This document shows positions 7,827 to 15,267 of a DNA stretch of 64,000 nucleotides, in pieces (the stretch's first letter is position 1; each line of letters begins with the position of its first letter). The stretch spans positions 96,185-160,184 of the forward strand of contig NZ_CALIIU010000038.1 in NCBI RefSeq assembly GCF_938017775.1. The letters run 5' to 3'. The stretch is from an uncultured Campylobacter sp. GTDB lineage: Bacteria > Campylobacterota > Campylobacteria > Campylobacterales > Campylobacteraceae. Under the pieces are notes generated by a model. It did no database searches, was not told the DNA's origin, and saw nothing but the letters and a program-made list of their open reading frames with translations. The translations under genes and the position numbers were made by a program.

Positions 7827-8162
7827 CTATTTGTCGGCGTTTTGGACGAGCGCTTTTTCGTATTTTTCGATAAAGCTTCGCCCTGCCTCGCATAGGCGGT
7901 AGATGAAAATCTTCGACGCCTTGCCCGCGTCAAGCCCCGTATCCTTAATGCTTTCGCGCTGCAGATAGCCCCAGTTTTTATGAATTATGTCAAGAGTTGA
8001 TTTGATCGATGTGTAGTTGCGCCCACTCGCAGCTGCGAATTCGTTCACGGCTCGCATAAACTCCGCATCGCTTTGCTTATTGCGACACAAAAGCCCATCT
8101 TCGCCTTGTGATTCGACCAGTTTTAGCGTTTCATAAATGAGTTTGTCTTTTAATTTGATCAT
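7827..8162 (-). CDS. Unknown small protein, possibly DNA-binding
   Basis: I choose the ATG at 8162, which has AAGGGA seven bases upstream and gives 111 residues (MIKLKDKLIYETLKLVE). An in-frame TTG at 8198 would add 12 residues without a good ribosome site. The protein is soluble, mostly helical, with no signal peptide. Its C-terminal half (IFIYRLCEAGRSFIEKYE) resembles the recognition-helix and wing end of winged-helix proteins, but this is only a structural impression. It lies 82 bp downstream of the ATPase gene on the same strand and might be its partner. No family is recognised. Confidence 0.65.
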   Translation of the reverse strand: MIKLKDKLIYETLKLVESQGEDGLLCRNKQSDAEFMRAVNEFAAASGRNYTSIKSTLDIIHKNWGYLQRESIKDTGLDAGKASKIFIYRLCEAGRSFIEKYEKALVQNADK

Positions 8163-8244
8163 CGGCTTTCCCTTGCGTAATTGATATGGGTTTGCCAAAA
8201 TTATATCATAAAATTTATATTTTTATGATATGAAATATCAATAA

Positions 8245-9576
8245 TTAGAAGCTAAGCACGAATTCATGAAACGGCACGACATCGCAGCGGATACCCTCAA
8301 TCTCGAGCCTACCGGAGTTTGCCATAGAAACGACTTTTAAGCTCGTGATACCGAGTCTCTTGAGCGCGCTTAAGATTTTGCGGAATTTTAAAAAGATGAT
8401 GTCTGCGTCGCTGAAAGGAATGACGAGAACCCCCATTTTTAGAGCAGGCAGGTAAAAATCCAGCTCTTTTGTGTAAAAAATCGGCGTATTTAGCCCCAAA
8501 AGCTCGCAAAAAAGGACGTTGGCAAATTTTTTCGAGAAGTCCTTTTTGCTTGTTAAAATTTCGCGCATATTAAAATGCGAAAAATATAGCTTTTTTGCGC
8601 GCGTAGGCTCGCCCGCTTTGCTTAAAAATCTGATGAAATTTTCTTGCTCAAGCTTGGCGATAGTGCCGTATACGGCGTCTTTGGATATTTTGATGCGCGG
8701 CTTTAGCGCGGTATAAATTTTATTTGCGCTAAATGCGGCGTGGACGAAGCATAGGCACTCTTTGAGGATTAAAATTTCCGTGCGGCTAAAGTTTGCCGCA
8801 AGCAGCCTCTGCTCGAATTCTAAAATTTCGGCAGGCGCTATGAAGGGGTTTTTTGCGCCGCCGCCTTGGGCTAAAAATGCCGAAATCATCGAGTTTATCT
8901 CGTTGTGGCGCTTGTCGAAGGCGATAAATTCTTCAAATGAAAGCGGCAAAAGCTCAAGCCGCTCAAAGCCCGGCAGGGCCAACTCTCTATCGCGAGTAGA
9001 GATGATAAAGCGCTTTAAATTTAGTCCCTCGGCGAAACTTTGAAGCGATGAAATTTCAAAATCGGCGCTACTGAAATTATCTAAAAAAAGAGATGAAATT
9101 TGCTCGTTGGTGGCTAAAAATTCTTTGATCTTGCGGAAGAAATTCTCGCTCCTGTTTTTTATGCCATCGGACTCCGCATTTTTTGCGTTGTTTAAGCCGT
9201 TTACGCTTTCATTTTTTGTATCTGTATTTTTTATGGCGGCGCAGTAAAATTCATCTATATCCGAAATATCTGCATCGAGCGTAGTTTCTTTGCTTATTTC
9301 ATTCTCATTTACTTCGCTGCCGTTTATATTGTCTGCGCTATTTTTAACCGCAGCGATAGTGCCGCCCGCTACCATATCCTCAAGGCGTAGATCGGCTAAA
9401 TTTAGATACAAAATTTCATCTTTCTTAAGTTCCGAAATTTCATTTTTCAGCACGGCGCTTTTGCCGGAATTTAGCACTCCGTAGATTATGGTTTTGGGAG
9501 AGTTTATACCTCTTTTGCGCGGAATAAAGCCCATAAATTCCGGCGGATTTTCGTAAAAAAATTTTAGATCATTCAT
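8245..9576 (-). CDS. AAA-type ATPase with C-terminal helical/nuclease-like part
   Basis: The protein has 443 residues. It opens with FYENPPEFMGFIPRKRGI, the common lead-in of AAA_14 / DUF4143-like ATPases, then a P-loop GVLNSGKSA near residues 33-41 and a hydrophobic strand ISSLFLDNFSSADFE that fits Walker B. A sensor-like ISTRDREL follows. The middle contains a likely winged-helix region (AVYGTIAKLEQENFI), and the C-terminus (TKELDFYLPALKMGVLVIPF) resembles the small alpha/beta domain seen after these ATPases. Unusually, residues 80-140 are an Asp/Asn/Glu-rich, poorly conserved insert. The ribosome site is weak. Two palindromes lie upstream, the first 17 bp before the ATG. Role unknown; the family is often linked to toxin, transport or DNA-binding functions. 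Confidence 0.8.
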   Translation of the reverse strand: MNDLKFFYENPPEFMGFIPRKRGINSPKTIIYGVLNSGKSAVLKNEISELKKDEILYLNLADLRLEDMVAGGTIAAVKNSADNINGSEVNENEISKETTLDADISDIDEFYCAAIKNTDTKNESVNGLNNAKNAESDGIKNRSENFFRKIKEFLATNEQISSLFLDNFSSADFEISSLQSFAEGLNLKRFIISTRDRELALPGFERLELLPLSFEEFIAFDKRHNEINSMISAFLAQGGGAKNPFIAPAEILEFEQRLLAANFSRTEILILKECLCFVHAAFSANKIYTALKPRIKISKDAVYGTIAKLEQENFIRFLSKAGEPTRAKKLYFSHFNMREILTSKKDFSKKFANVLFCELLGLNTPIFYTKELDFYLPALKMGVLVIPFSDADIIFLKFRKILSALKRLGITSLKVVSMANSGRLEIEGIRCDVVPFHEFVLSF

Positions 9577-9592
9577 GGCGAGTATTTTAAAA

Positions 9593-9614
9593 TTTTCCTT
9601 ATTAAAAGGAAATA
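9593..9614. repeat. Palindrome copy 1 in the ATPase-rpsJ gap
   Basis: A 22-bp sequence with arms TTTCCTT and AAGGAAA around an AT centre. An identical 22-bp copy lies exactly 126 bp away at 9719-9740. This copy is 17 bp upstream of the divergent ATPase gene and would cover its promoter or leader. It looks like a protein-binding site. Confidence 0.7.
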
Positions 9615-9718
9615 AATCTGAAAAATCCTATGAAATTTTTATGTCTATTTCAAATTTATCTAAAATTTTTGTATTGAAAATTTCCGACACTCTAAAAAAT
9701 TTTCGAAATTCTATATAT

Positions 9719-9740
9719 TTTTCCTTATTAAAAGGAAATA
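9719..9740. repeat. Palindrome copy 2 in the ATPase-rpsJ gap
   Basis: Identical to the copy at 9593-9614 over all 22 bp. It ends 24 bp before the -35 box of the ribosomal operon promoter. A spacing of 126 bp equals 12 turns of B-DNA, which would put both copies on the same face. Confidence 0.7.
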
Positions 9741-9764
9741 TTTCCATAAAATTTGGCTATTTTC

Positions 9765-9793
9765 TTGACAAAACCGGAGCGCTTTTATATAAT
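9765..9793 (+). promoter_or_regulatory. Consensus sigma-70 promoter of the S10-spc operon
   Basis: TTGACA at 9765-9770 and TATAAT at 9788-9793 are separated by exactly 17 bp, a full match to the sigma-70 consensus. That is rare in Campylobacter, where -35 boxes are usually poor. Transcription would start near 9800, giving a leader of about 55 nt before rpsJ. Confidence 0.9.
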
Positions 9794-9799
9794 GTGCGT

Positions 9800-9833
9800 C
9801 TTTTGTTTGAAACAAAGGGTCGCGCGTTGCGAC
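9800..9833 (+). promoter_or_regulatory. Structured leader of the S10 operon
   Basis: Two adjacent hairpins are visible in the predicted leader: TTTGTTT / AAACAAA around a single G (9802-9816), and GTCGC / GCGAC around GCGTT (9819-9833). They lie between the promoter and the rpsJ ribosome site at 9846-9850. They could serve ribosomal-protein feedback, by analogy with the L4-regulated S10 leader of E. coli, but the sequence does not prove this. Confidence 0.5.
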
Positions 9834-9856
9834 AAGTTCTTTATTAAGGAAAAGTG

Positions 9857-10168
9857 ATGCAAAAAATTAGGTTAAAACTCAAGGCTTATGACCATCGAGT
9901 TTTAGATCGCACAGTTTCGGCTATCGTTGAAGCCGTAAAAAGAACAGGTGCGGACGTCAGAGGTCCCGTGCCGATGCCTACGAAGATTAAACGCTACACC
10001 GTTTTAAGATCTCCGCACGTAAATAAAGACTCCAGAGAGCAGTTTGAGATGAAAATTCACGCTCGTATGCTAGACATCGTAGCGGCGACTCCGGACACGG
10101 TTGATTCGCTAACTAAGCTTGATTTGGCTCCGGAAGTCAATGTCGAAGTTCACGCGATGGGCAAATAA
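9857..10168 (+). CDS. rpsJ: 30S ribosomal protein S10
   Basis: First gene of the S10-spc operon. The ATG at 9857 has AAGGA six bases upstream and gives 103 residues starting MQKIRLKLKAYDHRVLDRT, the universal S10 start. A GTG at 9854 would be too close to the ribosome site. Conserved VRGPVPMPTKIKRYTVLRSP and REQFEMKIHARMLDI are present. S10 sits in the 30S head and also serves as NusE in transcription antitermination. Confidence 0.98.
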   Translation: MQKIRLKLKAYDHRVLDRTVSAIVEAVKRTGADVRGPVPMPTKIKRYTVLRSPHVNKDSREQFEMKIHARMLDIVAATPDTVDSLTKLDLAPEVNVEVHAMGK

Positions 10169-10179
10169 GGGGTAAAACA

Positions 10180-10758
10180 ATGGAATATATCGTAGAAAAA
10201 ATAGGTATGAGTAGGACGATCGACACGAGCAGCACGCCCGTGACGCTTTTGCGACTTATTAATACCAAAATTTGCGAAGTTTGCGATGAGAAAAAAGCTA
10301 TCGTAGCCTACGCAGACGGCAAAGCATATAACAAAGCTATCGCCGGAATTCAAAAGAAATATAGCCTAAGCAAGGAATTTAATAAATTTACGACTCTAAG
10401 CTTAGAAAATGCCGAGCTTGGCGATCAAAATTTAGATGTTTTGAGCGGAGCTAAGATCGTAAAAGTAAGCTTCAGATCCAAGGGTAAAGGTTATCAGGGT
10501 GTCATTAAGCGCCATGGCTTTGCGGGCGGTCCTGCAGCGCACGGTAGCCGCTTCCACCGAAGGCCTGGTTCTATTGGCAACTGCGAGTGGCCGGGTCGCG
10601 TTCAGCCGGGTATGAGGATGGCGGGACACACTGGAAATGAAACGATCACCGCTAAAAACGAAGTCGTAAGCTTTGATGCCGAGAATAAAATTTTGGTGCT
10701 TAAAGGCTCGGTTCCTGGATTTAACGGCGCAATGGGCAGAATAAGGATAGTAAAATGA
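10180..10758 (+). CDS. rplC: 50S ribosomal protein L3
   Basis: The 192-residue protein starts MEYIVEKIGMSRTID with GGGG a few bases before the ATG. The long loop region KGKGYQGVIKRHGFAGGPAA and the stretch RRPGSIGNCEWPGRV near residues 105-140 are the L3 signature. L3 is an early 50S assembly protein reaching the peptidyl-transferase centre. Its stop overlaps the rplD start by four bases (ATGA), which couples translation of the two. Length and motifs are normal. Confidence 0.98.
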   Translation: MEYIVEKIGMSRTIDTSSTPVTLLRLINTKICEVCDEKKAIVAYADGKAYNKAIAGIQKKYSLSKEFNKFTTLSLENAELGDQNLDVLSGAKIVKVSFRSKGKGYQGVIKRHGFAGGPAAHGSRFHRRPGSIGNCEWPGRVQPGMRMAGHTGNETITAKNEVVSFDAENKILVLKGSVPGFNGAMGRIRIVK

Positions 10759-11369
10759 GTAAAGTAAGCGTGCTTAACGAAAAACTAGAAAAAGCAAGCG
10801 AAATTGAAATTCCTGTGAAATTTTCGGAAGTCAATTCGCACAATCTATATTTGTACGTCAAATCTTACCTTGCTTCGCTTCGCGCAAACACGGCGAAAGT
10901 AAAAACTCGCGCCGAGGTTAGCGGCGGCGGCAAAAAACCGTGGCGACAAAAGGGCCGCGGCGGTGCACGTGCGGGCTCAACCAGAACCAATGTCTGGGTA
11001 GGCGGCGCGGTCGCATTCGGTCCGACTAACGAGCGAAATTACGAGCAGAAGGTCAATAAAAAGCAAAAACGCCTTGCGCTGGAATTTGCTATCAATGAGA
11101 AAGCAAACGAGGGTAAAATTTTTATCTTCGATGATTTGGAGCTAAAAAGCGGCAAAACTAAAGACGCGGCAAATTTTATTAAGAAACTAGGCGTTAGAGA
11201 TGCGCTAATCGTTAAAAACGAGCTGGACGCGCAAACTCTTTTGGCCTATAGAAATCTTAAGAATTGCTATGTCATCGATGCAAGCGAGGTCAATGCTTAC
11301 CTAATCGCAGTTTACGGCTCGGTCGTATTCGAAAAAGCGGCATTTGAATCAATAGTGAAAGAGGACTAA
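10755..11369 (+). CDS. rplD: 50S ribosomal protein L4
   Basis: The protein is 204 residues. The extended loop that lines the exit tunnel is clear: EVSGGGKKPWRQKGRGGARA, followed by GSTRTNVWVGGAVAFGPTNERNY. In E. coli L4 also represses its own S10 operon by acting on the leader. Whether this happens here is unknown, but the leader is structured. The start overlaps the rplC stop. The next gene, rplW, begins after one base. Confidence 0.98.
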   Translation: MSKVSVLNEKLEKASEIEIPVKFSEVNSHNLYLYVKSYLASLRANTAKVKTRAEVSGGGKKPWRQKGRGGARAGSTRTNVWVGGAVAFGPTNERNYEQKVNKKQKRLALEFAINEKANEGKIFIFDDLELKSGKTKDAANFIKKLGVRDALIVKNELDAQTLLAYRNLKNCYVIDASEVNAYLIAVYGSVVFEKAAFESIVKED

Positions 11370-11370
11370 A

Positions 11371-11652
11371 ATGGCAGATATAACAGATATCAAAACGATC
11401 CTTTATACGGAAAAGTCTCTCGGTCTTCAAGAAAACGGCGTGGTCGTTATCCAAACTAGCCCGTCGGTTACGAAAAACGGACTAAAGAGCGTTTTAAAAA
11501 ACTATTTCGGGATTACTCCTCTAAAGATAAATTCTTTAAGACAGGATGGCAAAGTAAAAAGATTTAAAGGCAGAACTGGCGCTAGAAACGATGTGAAAAA
11601 ATTCTACGTCAAACTACCTGAAGGCGTAAGCCTAGAAAGCGTGGAGGCGTAA
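11371..11652 (+). CDS. rplW: 50S ribosomal protein L23
   Basis: The protein is 93 residues, with the family start DIKTILYTEKS and the core VTKNGLKSVLKNYFGITPLK, then GRTGARNDVKKFYVKL. L23 sits at the tunnel exit and docks trigger factor and SRP. It lies in order between rplD and rplB with one-base gaps. Normal in length and sequence. Confidence 0.97.
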   Translation: MADITDIKTILYTEKSLGLQENGVVVIQTSPSVTKNGLKSVLKNYFGITPLKINSLRQDGKVKRFKGRTGARNDVKKFYVKLPEGVSLESVEA

Positions 11653-11653
11653 A

Positions 11654-12484
11654 ATGGCGATTAAAACTTATAAACCGTATACTCCAAGTAGAAGATTTAT
11701 GACAGGGCTTAGCAGCGAGGATATCACTGCAAAAGCTAGCGTTAGAGGCTTGCTCGTTAAAATTCCTGCCGCAGCCGGAAGGAACAATAACGGTCGCATT
11801 ACCAGCCGCCATAAACAAGCAGGGGCTGCTAAACTTTATAGAATCATCGATTTTAAGCGAAATAAATTCGGCGTTGCTGGCAAGGTCGAGGCGATCGAAT
11901 ACGATCCGAATCGCAACTGCCGTATCGCGCTGATCTCATACGCAGACGGCGAGAAGCGCTACATTATCAAGCCTAACGATCTTAAAGTGGGCGACGTGGT
12001 AGCCGCTGCCGAGGGCGGATTAGATATTAAACCGGGCAACGCGATGAAGATGAAAAATATCCCTGTGGGAACCATCCTGCATAATATCGAGTTAAAACCG
12101 GGCAAAGGCGCTCAAATGGCACGTAGCGCAGGAGGTTATGCTCAGCTTATGGGTAAAGAGGAAAAATACGTCATTTTACGTCTGCCTAGCGGCGAGATGA
12201 GAAGAGTGCTCGCAGAGTGTATGGCCAGTATCGGCGTAGTGGGTAACGAAGAGTGGGCAAACGTTGTCATTGGTAAAGCCGGACGTAACCGCCACAGAGG
12301 TATCCGTCCTCAAACCAGAGGTTCTGCAATGAACCCGGTTGATCACCCACACGGCGGTGGCGAGGGTAAGAAAAACTCCGGCCGCCATCCGGTAACTCCG
12401 TGGGGCAAACCGACGAAGGGCTATAAAACTCGCCATAAAAAAGCGAGCGATAAGCTTATAATTTCAAGAAGGAAAGGAAAATAA
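11654..12484 (+). CDS. rplB: 50S ribosomal protein L2
   Basis: The protein is 276 residues, full length for L2. It begins MAIKTYKPYTPSRRFMTGLS and ends with the peptidyl-transferase-supporting region GSAMNPVDHPHGGGEGKKNS, which carries the key histidine. The motif GRNNNGRITSRHKQAG near the N-terminus is also standard. L2 helps subunit joining and peptide-bond formation. It is preceded by rplW and followed by rpsS with two bases between. Confidence 0.98.
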   Translation: MAIKTYKPYTPSRRFMTGLSSEDITAKASVRGLLVKIPAAAGRNNNGRITSRHKQAGAAKLYRIIDFKRNKFGVAGKVEAIEYDPNRNCRIALISYADGEKRYIIKPNDLKVGDVVAAAEGGLDIKPGNAMKMKNIPVGTILHNIELKPGKGAQMARSAGGYAQLMGKEEKYVILRLPSGEMRRVLAECMASIGVVGNEEWANVVIGKAGRNRHRGIRPQTRGSAMNPVDHPHGGGEGKKNSGRHPVTPWGKPTKGYKTRHKKASDKLIISRRKGK

Positions 12485-12486
12485 AA

Positions 12487-12768
12487 ATGGCTAGATCGCT
12501 AAAAAAAGGTCCTTTCGTAGATGATCACGTAATGAAAAAAGTCGTTGCGGCAAAGAAAGCCGGCGATAATAAACCGATCAAGACTTGGTCGAGACGAAGC
12601 ACGATCGTGCCTGAGATGATCGGACTTACGTTTAACGTTCATAACGGAAAGAATTTTATCCCGGTTTACGTCACCGAGCATCATATTGGTTATAAATTAG
12701 GCGAGTTCGCTCCTACGCGCACTTTCAAAGGCCACAAAGGCTCCGTGCAGAAAAAGATCGGCAAGTAA
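12487..12768 (+). CDS. rpsS: 30S ribosomal protein S19
   Basis: The protein is 93 residues and begins MARSLKKGPFVDDHVMKKV, a strict S19 signature, followed by KTWSRRSTIVPEMIG and GHKLGEF-like GYKLGEFAPTRTFKGH. S19 binds 16S rRNA in the head together with S13. AAGGAAAATAAAA precedes the ATG. It is in standard order in the S10 operon. Confidence 0.98.
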   Translation: MARSLKKGPFVDDHVMKKVVAAKKAGDNKPIKTWSRRSTIVPEMIGLTFNVHNGKNFIPVYVTEHHIGYKLGEFAPTRTFKGHKGSVQKKIGK

Positions 12769-12777
12769 GGATAGAAT

Positions 12778-13110
12778 ATGAGTAAATCAACTATTAAATT
12801 TGTTCGCCTTTCGCCGACAAAAACAAGACTTATCGCAAAACAAATTCAAGGCATGAATGCGGAATTTGCCCTTGCTACTTTGGAATTTACGCCTAATCGC
12901 GGCGCTAAATATATCGCTACGGCGATTTCAAGTGCGGTCGCAAACGGCGGCTTTGAGCCTGAAGAGGTCGTAGTTACCAGCTGCCGAGTGGATGTAGGTC
13001 CGGTGCTTAAGAGATTTCGTCCGCGCGCCAGAGGTACGGCTAGCCGTATCCGCAAGCCTACTTCGCACATTATCGTCGAAGTAGCAAAACCAAGTAAGAA
13101 GGAAGCGTAA
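12778..13110 (+). CDS. rplV: 50S ribosomal protein L22
   Basis: The protein is 110 residues. The start FVRLSPTKTRLIAKQIQGM and the C-terminal hairpin loop RFRPRARGTASRIRKPTSHI are typical of L22, whose loop lines the nascent peptide tunnel near macrolide sites. It abuts rpsC with no gap. Nothing unusual is seen. Confidence 0.97.
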   Translation: MSKSTIKFVRLSPTKTRLIAKQIQGMNAEFALATLEFTPNRGAKYIATAISSAVANGGFEPEEVVVTSCRVDVGPVLKRFRPRARGTASRIRKPTSHIIVEVAKPSKKEA

Positions 13111-13806
13111 ATGGGACAGAAAGTAAATCCGATCGGTTTAAGATTAGGAATTAATCGAAATTGGGAGTCTAGATGGTTTCCTTCTAAAGCGACGCTTTCC
13201 GAGAGTATCGGCGAGGATTACAAGATCCGCAAATTTTTAAAAGCTAAGCTTTATTATGCGGGAATTAGCCAAATTTTGATCGAAAGAACGGCTAAGAAAA
13301 TTCGCGTAACGATCGTAGCCGCAAGACCGGGTATTATCATCGGGAAAAAAGGCGGCGAGGTTGAAAATTTAAGAAGCGAAGTCGTTAAGCTAGTCAATAA
13401 AGACATAGCCATCAATATCAAAGAGGAGCGCAAAGTAGGCTCGAACGCACTTTTGGCTGCGGAAAACGTAGCCATGCAGTTGGAGCGCCGCGTTGCATTC
13501 CGCCGCGCTATGAAGAAAGTCATCCAAGGCGCTCAAAAAGCAGGCGCAAAGGGAATTAAAATTTGCGTCGCAGGTCGCTTAGGCGGCGCTGAGATGGCTA
13601 GAACCGAATGGTATTTGGAGGGACGCGTTCCGCTCCATACTCTAAGGGCTAGGATCGATTACGGCTTTGCCGAAGCACATACGACTTACGGTAATATCGG
13701 CATTAAGGTTTGGATCTTTAAGGGTGAAATTTTACAAAAAGGCATCCAGGCCGAAAAGACCGATGATGCGCCTAAAAAAACACGCAGACCAAGAAGAGGT
13801 AAATAG
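13111..13806 (+). CDS. rpsC: 30S ribosomal protein S3
   Basis: The protein is 231 residues and begins MGQKVNPIGLRLGINRNWES. The KH domain with VAARPGIIIGKKGGEVENLR is at about residues 70-90, and the C-terminal part shows GRLGGAEMARTEWYLEGRVP and then LRARIDYG. S3 lies at the mRNA entry channel. Its extreme C-terminus is a basic tail (KKTRRPRRGK). It follows rplV directly. Confidence 0.98.
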   Translation: MGQKVNPIGLRLGINRNWESRWFPSKATLSESIGEDYKIRKFLKAKLYYAGISQILIERTAKKIRVTIVAARPGIIIGKKGGEVENLRSEVVKLVNKDIAINIKEERKVGSNALLAAENVAMQLERRVAFRRAMKKVIQGAQKAGAKGIKICVAGRLGGAEMARTEWYLEGRVPLHTLRARIDYGFAEAHTTYGNIGIKVWIFKGEILQKGIQAEKTDDAPKKTRRPRRGK

Positions 13807-13808
13807 TT

Positions 13809-14234
13809 ATGTTGATGCCAAAAAGAACAAAATACCGCAAGATGATGAAAGGTCGCAATCGCGGCTATGCGACGAGAGGGAATTCCTTGACGTTCGGCGA
13901 TTTCGGTATCAAAGCGGTAGAGGCGGGTAGGGTAAATTCTCGCCAGATCGAAGCGGCTCGTGTCGCGATGACGCGCTTCGTGAATCGTCAAGCTAAAATT
14001 TGGATTAAGGTATTCCCAGACAAACCGCTTACCAAAAAACCTCTACAAACTCGTATGGGTAAGGGTAAGAGCGGCGTAGAAGAGTGGGTAATGAATATAA
14101 AACCGGGCAGGATCATTTTCGAGATGACCGGCGTTAGCGAAGAGGTTGCTAAAGAGGCGCTTATGCTTTCGATTCATAAACTACCTTTTAAAACGAAAAT
14201 CGTAAGTAGGGAAAGCGAAAATGAAATATACTGA
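13809..14234 (+). CDS. rplP: 50S ribosomal protein L16
   Basis: The protein is 141 residues, starting MLMPKRTKYRKMMKGRNRG. The conserved loop RMGKGKSGVEEWVMNIKPG, which contacts tRNA in the A site, is intact. AAGAGGT before the ATG serves as ribosome site. The 3' end overlaps the rpmC start by 14 bases, a tight arrangement that suggests coupling. Confidence 0.98.
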   Translation: MLMPKRTKYRKMMKGRNRGYATRGNSLTFGDFGIKAVEAGRVNSRQIEAARVAMTRFVNRQAKIWIKVFPDKPLTKKPLQTRMGKGKSGVEEWVMNIKPGRIIFEMTGVSEEVAKEALMLSIHKLPFKTKIVSRESENEIY

Positions 14235-14403
14235 TTTGAAAGATAAAGATTTGGCTGAGCTAAATTCTATGTTGAAACAAAGTAAGTTGCTTTTATTTAC
14301 GGCTAGACAAAAGCTAAAAACTATGCAGCTAAGCAATCCTAACGAGATTCGCGCTATCAAAAAAGATATCGCTAGAATCAATACAGCTATTAAAGCGAAA
14401 TAA
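14221..14403 (+). CDS. rpmC: 50S ribosomal protein L29
   Basis: The 60-residue helical-hairpin protein starts MKYTDLKDKDLAELNSMLKQ and shows FTARQKLKTMQLSNPNEIRA, the normal L29 core. It overlaps the end of rplP. L29 lies at the tunnel exit beside L23. Confidence 0.95.
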   Translation: MKYTDLKDKDLAELNSMLKQSKLLLFTARQKLKTMQLSNPNEIRAIKKDIARINTAIKAK

Positions 14404-14412
14404 GGATAGGTT

Positions 14413-14664
14413 ATGGCATTTAAAAGAGAAATTCAAGGCGTAGTCGTAAAGAAGGCGGGCGATAAAACAGCTACCGTTTTGGTAGAGCGAAGGGTTATGC
14501 ACCCTAGATATAGAAAGATCGTAAAAAGATTTAAAAAATATCTGATCCACGATGAAAACAACGTCGTAAAGATCGGCGATACCATATCTGCGATCGAGTG
14601 CAGACCGCTAAGCGCTAGAAAATCGTTTCGCTTAAAAGCGGTTTTGAAAACAGGAGTTGAATAA
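14413..14664 (+). CDS. rpsQ: 30S ribosomal protein S17
   Basis: The protein is 83 residues. The OB-fold core is clear: KREIQGVVVKKAGDKTATVL, then VMHPRYRKIVKRFKKYLIHD and VKIGDTISAIECRPLSARKS. S17 is a primary 16S-binding protein of the 30S body. Its stop overlaps the rplN start by one base (TAATG). Confidence 0.97.
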   Translation: MAFKREIQGVVVKKAGDKTATVLVERRVMHPRYRKIVKRFKKYLIHDENNVVKIGDTISAIECRPLSARKSFRLKAVLKTGVE

Positions 14665-15032
14665 TGATACAGAGTTTTACCAGACTTGCGGTGGCTGATA
14701 ATAGCGGCGCAAAAGAACTTATGTGTATTAAAGTTTTGGGCGGAAGCAAAAGAAGATACGCCACAATCGGCGATATTATCGTTTGCTCTGTAAAAAAAGC
14801 GCTCCCTAACGGCAAGATTAAGCGCGGTCAAGTAGTAAAAGCCGTAGTCGTTCGTACGACTAAAGAGTTGCACAGAGGCAACGGCTCACTAATTAGATTC
14901 GATGAGAACGCAGCCGTTATTTTGGATTCAAAAAAAGAGCCGATCGGCACTCGTATTTTCGGTCCTATCGGTAGAGAGGTCAGATACGGCGGTTTTATGA
15001 AGATCGTTTCGCTGGCTCCGGAGGTTTTATAA
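14664..15032 (+). CDS. rplN: 50S ribosomal protein L14
   Basis: The protein is 122 residues, the fixed length for L14. It shows RLAVADNSGAKELMCIKVLG at the start, GKIKRGQVVKAVVVRTTKEL in the middle, and GTRIFGPIGREVRYGGFMKI at the end. L14 lies at the subunit interface. One-base TAATG overlaps join it to rpsQ and rplX, so translation is coupled on both sides. Confidence 0.98.
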   Translation: MIQSFTRLAVADNSGAKELMCIKVLGGSKRRYATIGDIIVCSVKKALPNGKIKRGQVVKAVVVRTTKELHRGNGSLIRFDENAAVILDSKKEPIGTRIFGPIGREVRYGGFMKIVSLAPEVL

Positions 15033-15265
15033 TGGCAGTAAAATTTAAGATTAAAAAGGGCGATCAAGTAAAGATCATCGCAGGTGACGATAAGGGCAAA
15101 ACAGGCACCGTTAAGGCCGTGTTTCCTAAAAAAGCTCAAGTTATCGTCGAGGGTTGTAAAATGGCTAAAAAGGCTATCAAACCAACCGAGCAAAATCCAC
15201 AAGGCGGCTTTACGAGCAAAGAGATGCCGATGGATATTTCAAACGTTGCGTTGGTAGAGGGTTGA
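15032..15265 (+). CDS. rplX: 50S ribosomal protein L24
   Basis: The protein is 77 residues and carries a KOW motif (VKIIAGDDKGKTGTVKAVFP), followed by VIVEGCKMAKKAIKPTEQNP. It is shorter than E. coli L24 (104), which is common in this group. L24 starts 50S assembly. It is coupled to rplN by a TAATG overlap. Confidence 0.96.
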   Translation: MAVKFKIKKGDQVKIIAGDDKGKTGTVKAVFPKKAQVIVEGCKMAKKAIKPTEQNPQGGFTSKEMPMDISNVALVEG

Positions 15266-15267
15266 TT

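Noticed and set aside
9575..9847. 90-residue frame over the ATPase-rpsJ control region
   Set aside because: It spans both palindromes and the promoter, lacks a ribosome site, and its repeated FSLLKGN just reflects the repeated palindrome.
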